Source of the DNA: Afipia sp.
Lineage (GTDB): Bacteria; Pseudomonadota; Alphaproteobacteria; Rhizobiales; Xanthobacteraceae
DNA: 9,601 bases
Direction of reading: 5' to 3'
Assembly: GCA_026400415.1 (NCBI GenBank)
Contig: JAPLPA010000428.1
Location: 1-9,601, forward strand
This document shows, piece by piece, positions 7,578-9,601 of the stretch. The position numbers were made by a program, and so were the translations under genes. The stretch's first letter is position 1. Every line of letters begins with the position of its first letter. The notes beneath the pieces are model-generated. The model had not been told where the DNA came from. It was given only the letters and a program-made list of their open reading frames with translations, and ran no database searches.

Positions 7578-7591
7578 CCGGCTCAAGCCGG
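7578..7591 (+). other. Short GC-rich hairpin in the aspS-maeB gap
   Basis: CCGGC-TCAA-GCCGG forms a perfect 5-bp stem with a 4-base loop, 23 bases after the aspS stop and 10 bases before the maeB ribosome binding site. No T-run follows (AAGAACTTT), so it is not a convincing Rho-independent terminator. It could be a weak attenuating or mRNA-processing structure between the two genes. Confidence 0.35.
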
Positions 7592-7601
7592 AAGAACTTT
7601 C

Positions 7602-7607
7602 GGGGAG
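7602..7607 (+). promoter_or_regulatory. Ribosome binding site of maeB
   Basis: GGGGAG at 7602-7607 lies 4 bases before the ATG at 7612 (TTCA spacer). This is a strong Shine-Dalgarno match and supports the chosen start. Confidence 0.65.
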
Positions 7608-7611
7608 TTCA

Positions 7612-9601
7612 ATGGCGTCCAATTTGTCCGAAGAGCTTCGCCTTGCGGCGCTGGCGTATCATCGCCTGCCGCGCCCCGGCAAACTTGAAATCCAGGCCAC
7701 CAAGCCGCTCGCCAACCAGCGCGATCTGGCACTCGCATATTCGCCTGGCGTTGCCGCTGCCTGCGAAGCGATAGCAGCCAATCCGGCGCAGGCGGCAGAA
7801 CTGACCATACGGTCCAACCTCGTCGGCGTCGTCACCAATGGCACGGCGGTTTTGGGCCTGGGCAATATCGGCCCACTGGCATCGAAGCCAGTGATGGAAG
7901 GCAAGGCGGTTCTGTTCAAAAAATTTGCCGGCATCGACGTGTTCGACATCGAAATCGCGGCGGACACCGTGGAGCGCGTCGTCGAGACGGTTGCGGCATT
8001 GGAGCCGACCTTCGGCGGGATCAATCTCGAAGACATCAAGGGGCCGGAATGCTTCGAGATCGAAGAGCAGCTTAAAGCACGGATGAAAATTCCTGTTTTC
8101 CACGACGATCAGCACGGCACGGCAATTATCGTCTGCGCCGCCGTTCGCAACGCGCTGATGCTCAACGGCAAGAAGCTTGAGAACATCAAGATCGTTGCAT
8201 CCGGTGCAGGCGCCGCGGCGATTGCGTGTTTGAATTTGCTGGTGTCGCTCGGTGCCAAGCGCAAGAACATATGGGTCTGCGATATCGACGGTCTGGTTTA
8301 CGAAGGCCGCAATACGCTGATGGACAAATGGAAGTCTGTTTACGCGCAGAAGACCGACAAACGCGTATTGGCCGATGTGATCGGCGGCGCGGACGTATTT
8401 CTGGGCGTCTCGGCGGGCGGCGTGCTGACACCCGACATGGTCAAGGCGATGGCTGACAAGCCGCTCGTCATGGCGCTGGCAAATCCGGTACCGGAGATCA
8501 TGCCGGACGAAGCGCGCAAGGCACGCGCCGACGCGATGATCTGCACGGGCCGGTCGGACTTTCCCAACCAAGTGAACAACGTGCTGTGCTTTCCGTTCAT
8601 TTTCCGGGGCGCGCTCGATGTCGGCGCGACAGCAATCAACGAGGCAATGAAAGTCGCGGCAGTGGATGCGCTGGCGCAACTGGCGCGCGATCCGCCGTCG
8701 GATGTGGTGGCGCGCTATGACAGCGAAACGCACGGTTTCGGCGAGGGGTCGCTCATTCCGTCACCTTTCGATCCGCGGCTGATTTTGCGCGTTGCGCCTG
8801 CGGTCGCCAAGGCCGCGATGGAGTCCGGCGTGGCGACGCGGCCGATCACGGACTTCGATGCCTACGTCGAACAACTGGGAAGTTTCGCGTTTCGCTCGGG
8901 CCTCGTCATGAAGCCGGTGTTCGCCAAAGCCAAGACGCAGCCTGTGCGCGTCATCTATGCCGAGGGCGAGGACGAGCGCGTGTTGCGAGCCGTGCAGGTT
9001 GTGCTCGAGGAAAGCGTGGCGCGACCGATCCTCGTCGGCCGTCCGTCGGTCGTGGCTGCGCGGATCGAGCGCTTCGGCCTGTCGATCAAGGCTGGAAAAG
9101 ACTTCGACCTCGTCAATCCGGAAGACGACCCGCGTTATCGCTCTTACGTGCAAAGTTATATCGATGCCGGGGGGCGGCAGGGTGTGACGCCGGATGCGGC
9201 GCGCACGCTGGTGCGTACCAACGCAACGGTTATCGCGGCACTTGCCGTGGTTCGCGGCGAAGCCGATGCGATGATCTGCGGCGTTGAGGGCAGATATATG
9301 AGCCATCTGCGCCGCGTGCGCGAGATCATCGGTGTTGCACCGGGTCTGAGCGACTTCGCAGCTTTGTCGCTCTGCATCACCAGCAAGGGCGCATTCTTTA
9401 TCGCCGACACGCAAATTCGTACCAATCCAAGCGCCGAGCAGTTGTCGGAAATCGCAGCGCTCGCAGCGGTTCACGTTCAACGCTTCGGCATCAAGCCCAA
9501 GGTCGCGTTTCTGTCGCATTCCGATTTCGGCGGCTACGATTCCGAATCCGCGCGCAAGATGCGCCGCGCAACGGAACTTCTGGCGCAGGATCATCCCGAA
9601 A
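7612..9601 (+). CDS. maeB: NADP-dependent malic enzyme with C-terminal phosphotransacetylase-like domain, 3' end beyond window
   Basis: Oxidatively decarboxylates malate to pyruvate, supplying NADPH and pyruvate. 663 codons are visible without a stop. Full-length relatives have roughly 750-770 residues, so about 100 are missing. The N-terminal malic domain shows Tyr43 in AYSPGVA, the catalytic-type Lys98 in EGKAVLFKKFAGID, the metal-binding acidic segment EDIKGPECFEIE and HDDQHGTA (residues 164-171). The NAD(P)-binding Rossmann loop is GAGAAA (198-203), followed by ALANPVPEIMP. From about residue 444 (PVRVIYAEGEDERVL) the phosphotransacetylase-like domain begins. In E. coli MaeB this domain does not act as a transacetylase but mediates acetyl-CoA inhibition, which is the likely role here. 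NADP rather than NAD preference (Tme versus Dme) is inferred from the family and cannot be proven from the sequence. Confidence 0.95.
   Translation, partial: MASNLSEELRLAALAYHRLPRPGKLEIQATKPLANQRDLALAYSPGVAAACEAIAANPAQAAELTIRSNLVGVVTNGTAVLGLGNIGPLASKPVMEGKAVLFKKFAGIDVFDIEIAADTVERVVETVAALEPTFGGINLEDIKGPECFEIEEQLKARMKIPVFHDDQHGTAIIVCAAVRNALMLNGKKLENIKIVASGAGAAAIACLNLLVSLGAKRKNIWVCDIDGLVYEGRNTLMDKWKSVYAQKTDKRVLADVIGGADVFLGVSAGGVLTPDMVKAMADKPLVMALANPVPEIMPDEARKARADAMICTGRSDFPNQVNNVLCFPFIFRGALDVGATAINEAMKVAAVDALAQLARDPPSDVVARYDSETHGFGEGSLIPSPFDPRLILRVAPAVAKAAMESGVATRPITDFDAYVEQLGSFAFRSGLVMKPVFAKAKTQPVRVIYAEGEDERVLRAVQVVLEESVARPILVGRPSVVAARIERFGLSIKAGKDFDLVNPEDDPRYRSYVQSYIDAGGRQGVTPDAARTLVRTNATVIAALAVVRGEADAMICGVEGRYMSHLRRVREIIGVAPGLSDFAALSLCITSKGAFFIADTQIRTNPSAEQLSEIAALAAVHVQRFGIKPKVAFLSHSDFGGYDSESARKMRRATELLAQDHPE

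Noticed and set aside
7609..8733. Long minus-strand open frame opposite maeB (and similar ones at 6739-7569 and 8761-9594)
   Set aside because: These lie opposite clearly coding, motif-bearing genes. Their composition (Arg/His/Ala-rich, no recognisable domains) is that of antisense shadows in GC-rich DNA.
1..9601. Mobile elements, CRISPR arrays, tRNA/rRNA genes, defence or prophage genes
   Set aside because: I saw no transposase or integrase motifs, no regularly spaced repeats and no cloverleaf-like sequences. Known housekeeping genes cover nearly all of the window.

Overview
The window is a GC-rich stretch of ordinary chromosomal housekeeping genes. It most resembles an alphaproteobacterium of the Bradyrhizobium / Rhodopseudomonas / Afipia / Nitrobacter group (Nitrobacteraceae). 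That placement comes from my recognition of the protein families, their alphaproteobacterial sequence style and the gene order. No database search was possible.

Layout: (1) 1-1960, + strand: the 3' part of a polyphosphate kinase gene (ppk1), entering at the left edge and broken near position 446 by a deletion that also shifts the frame. (2) 1890-3494, +: exopolyphosphatase (ppx), overlapping the ppk tail. (3) 3491-4621, -: ribonuclease D (rnd), convergent with ppx, the two stop codons overlapping by 4 bases. (4) 4622-4730: a short divergent intergenic region with two perfect inverted repeats. (5) 4731-5579, +: a two-domain VOC/glyoxalase-like protein of unknown substrate. (6) 5580-5757: the aspS leader, which on the minus strand also carries a small open frame with protein-like composition. 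(7) 5758-7554, +: aspartyl-tRNA synthetase (aspS) with the residues expected of a non-discriminating Asp/Asn enzyme. (8) 7612 to the right edge, +: NADP-type malic enzyme fused to a phosphotransacetylase-like domain (maeB), cut by the window end.

How the genes work together: ppk and ppx form the usual pair for making and degrading polyphosphate, here with the synthetic arm apparently damaged. rnd acts in RNA 3'-end processing. aspS charges tRNA(Asp) and probably mischarges tRNA(Asn) for later amidation. maeB links C4 acids to pyruvate under probable acetyl-CoA control. I see no mobile element, CRISPR array, tRNA, rRNA, defence system or obviously foreign DNA. The observations most worth checking are the ppk lesion, the tRNA specificity of AspRS, the paired inverted repeats between rnd and the VOC gene, and the small antisense frame in front of aspS. 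I found no convincing new multi-gene system.
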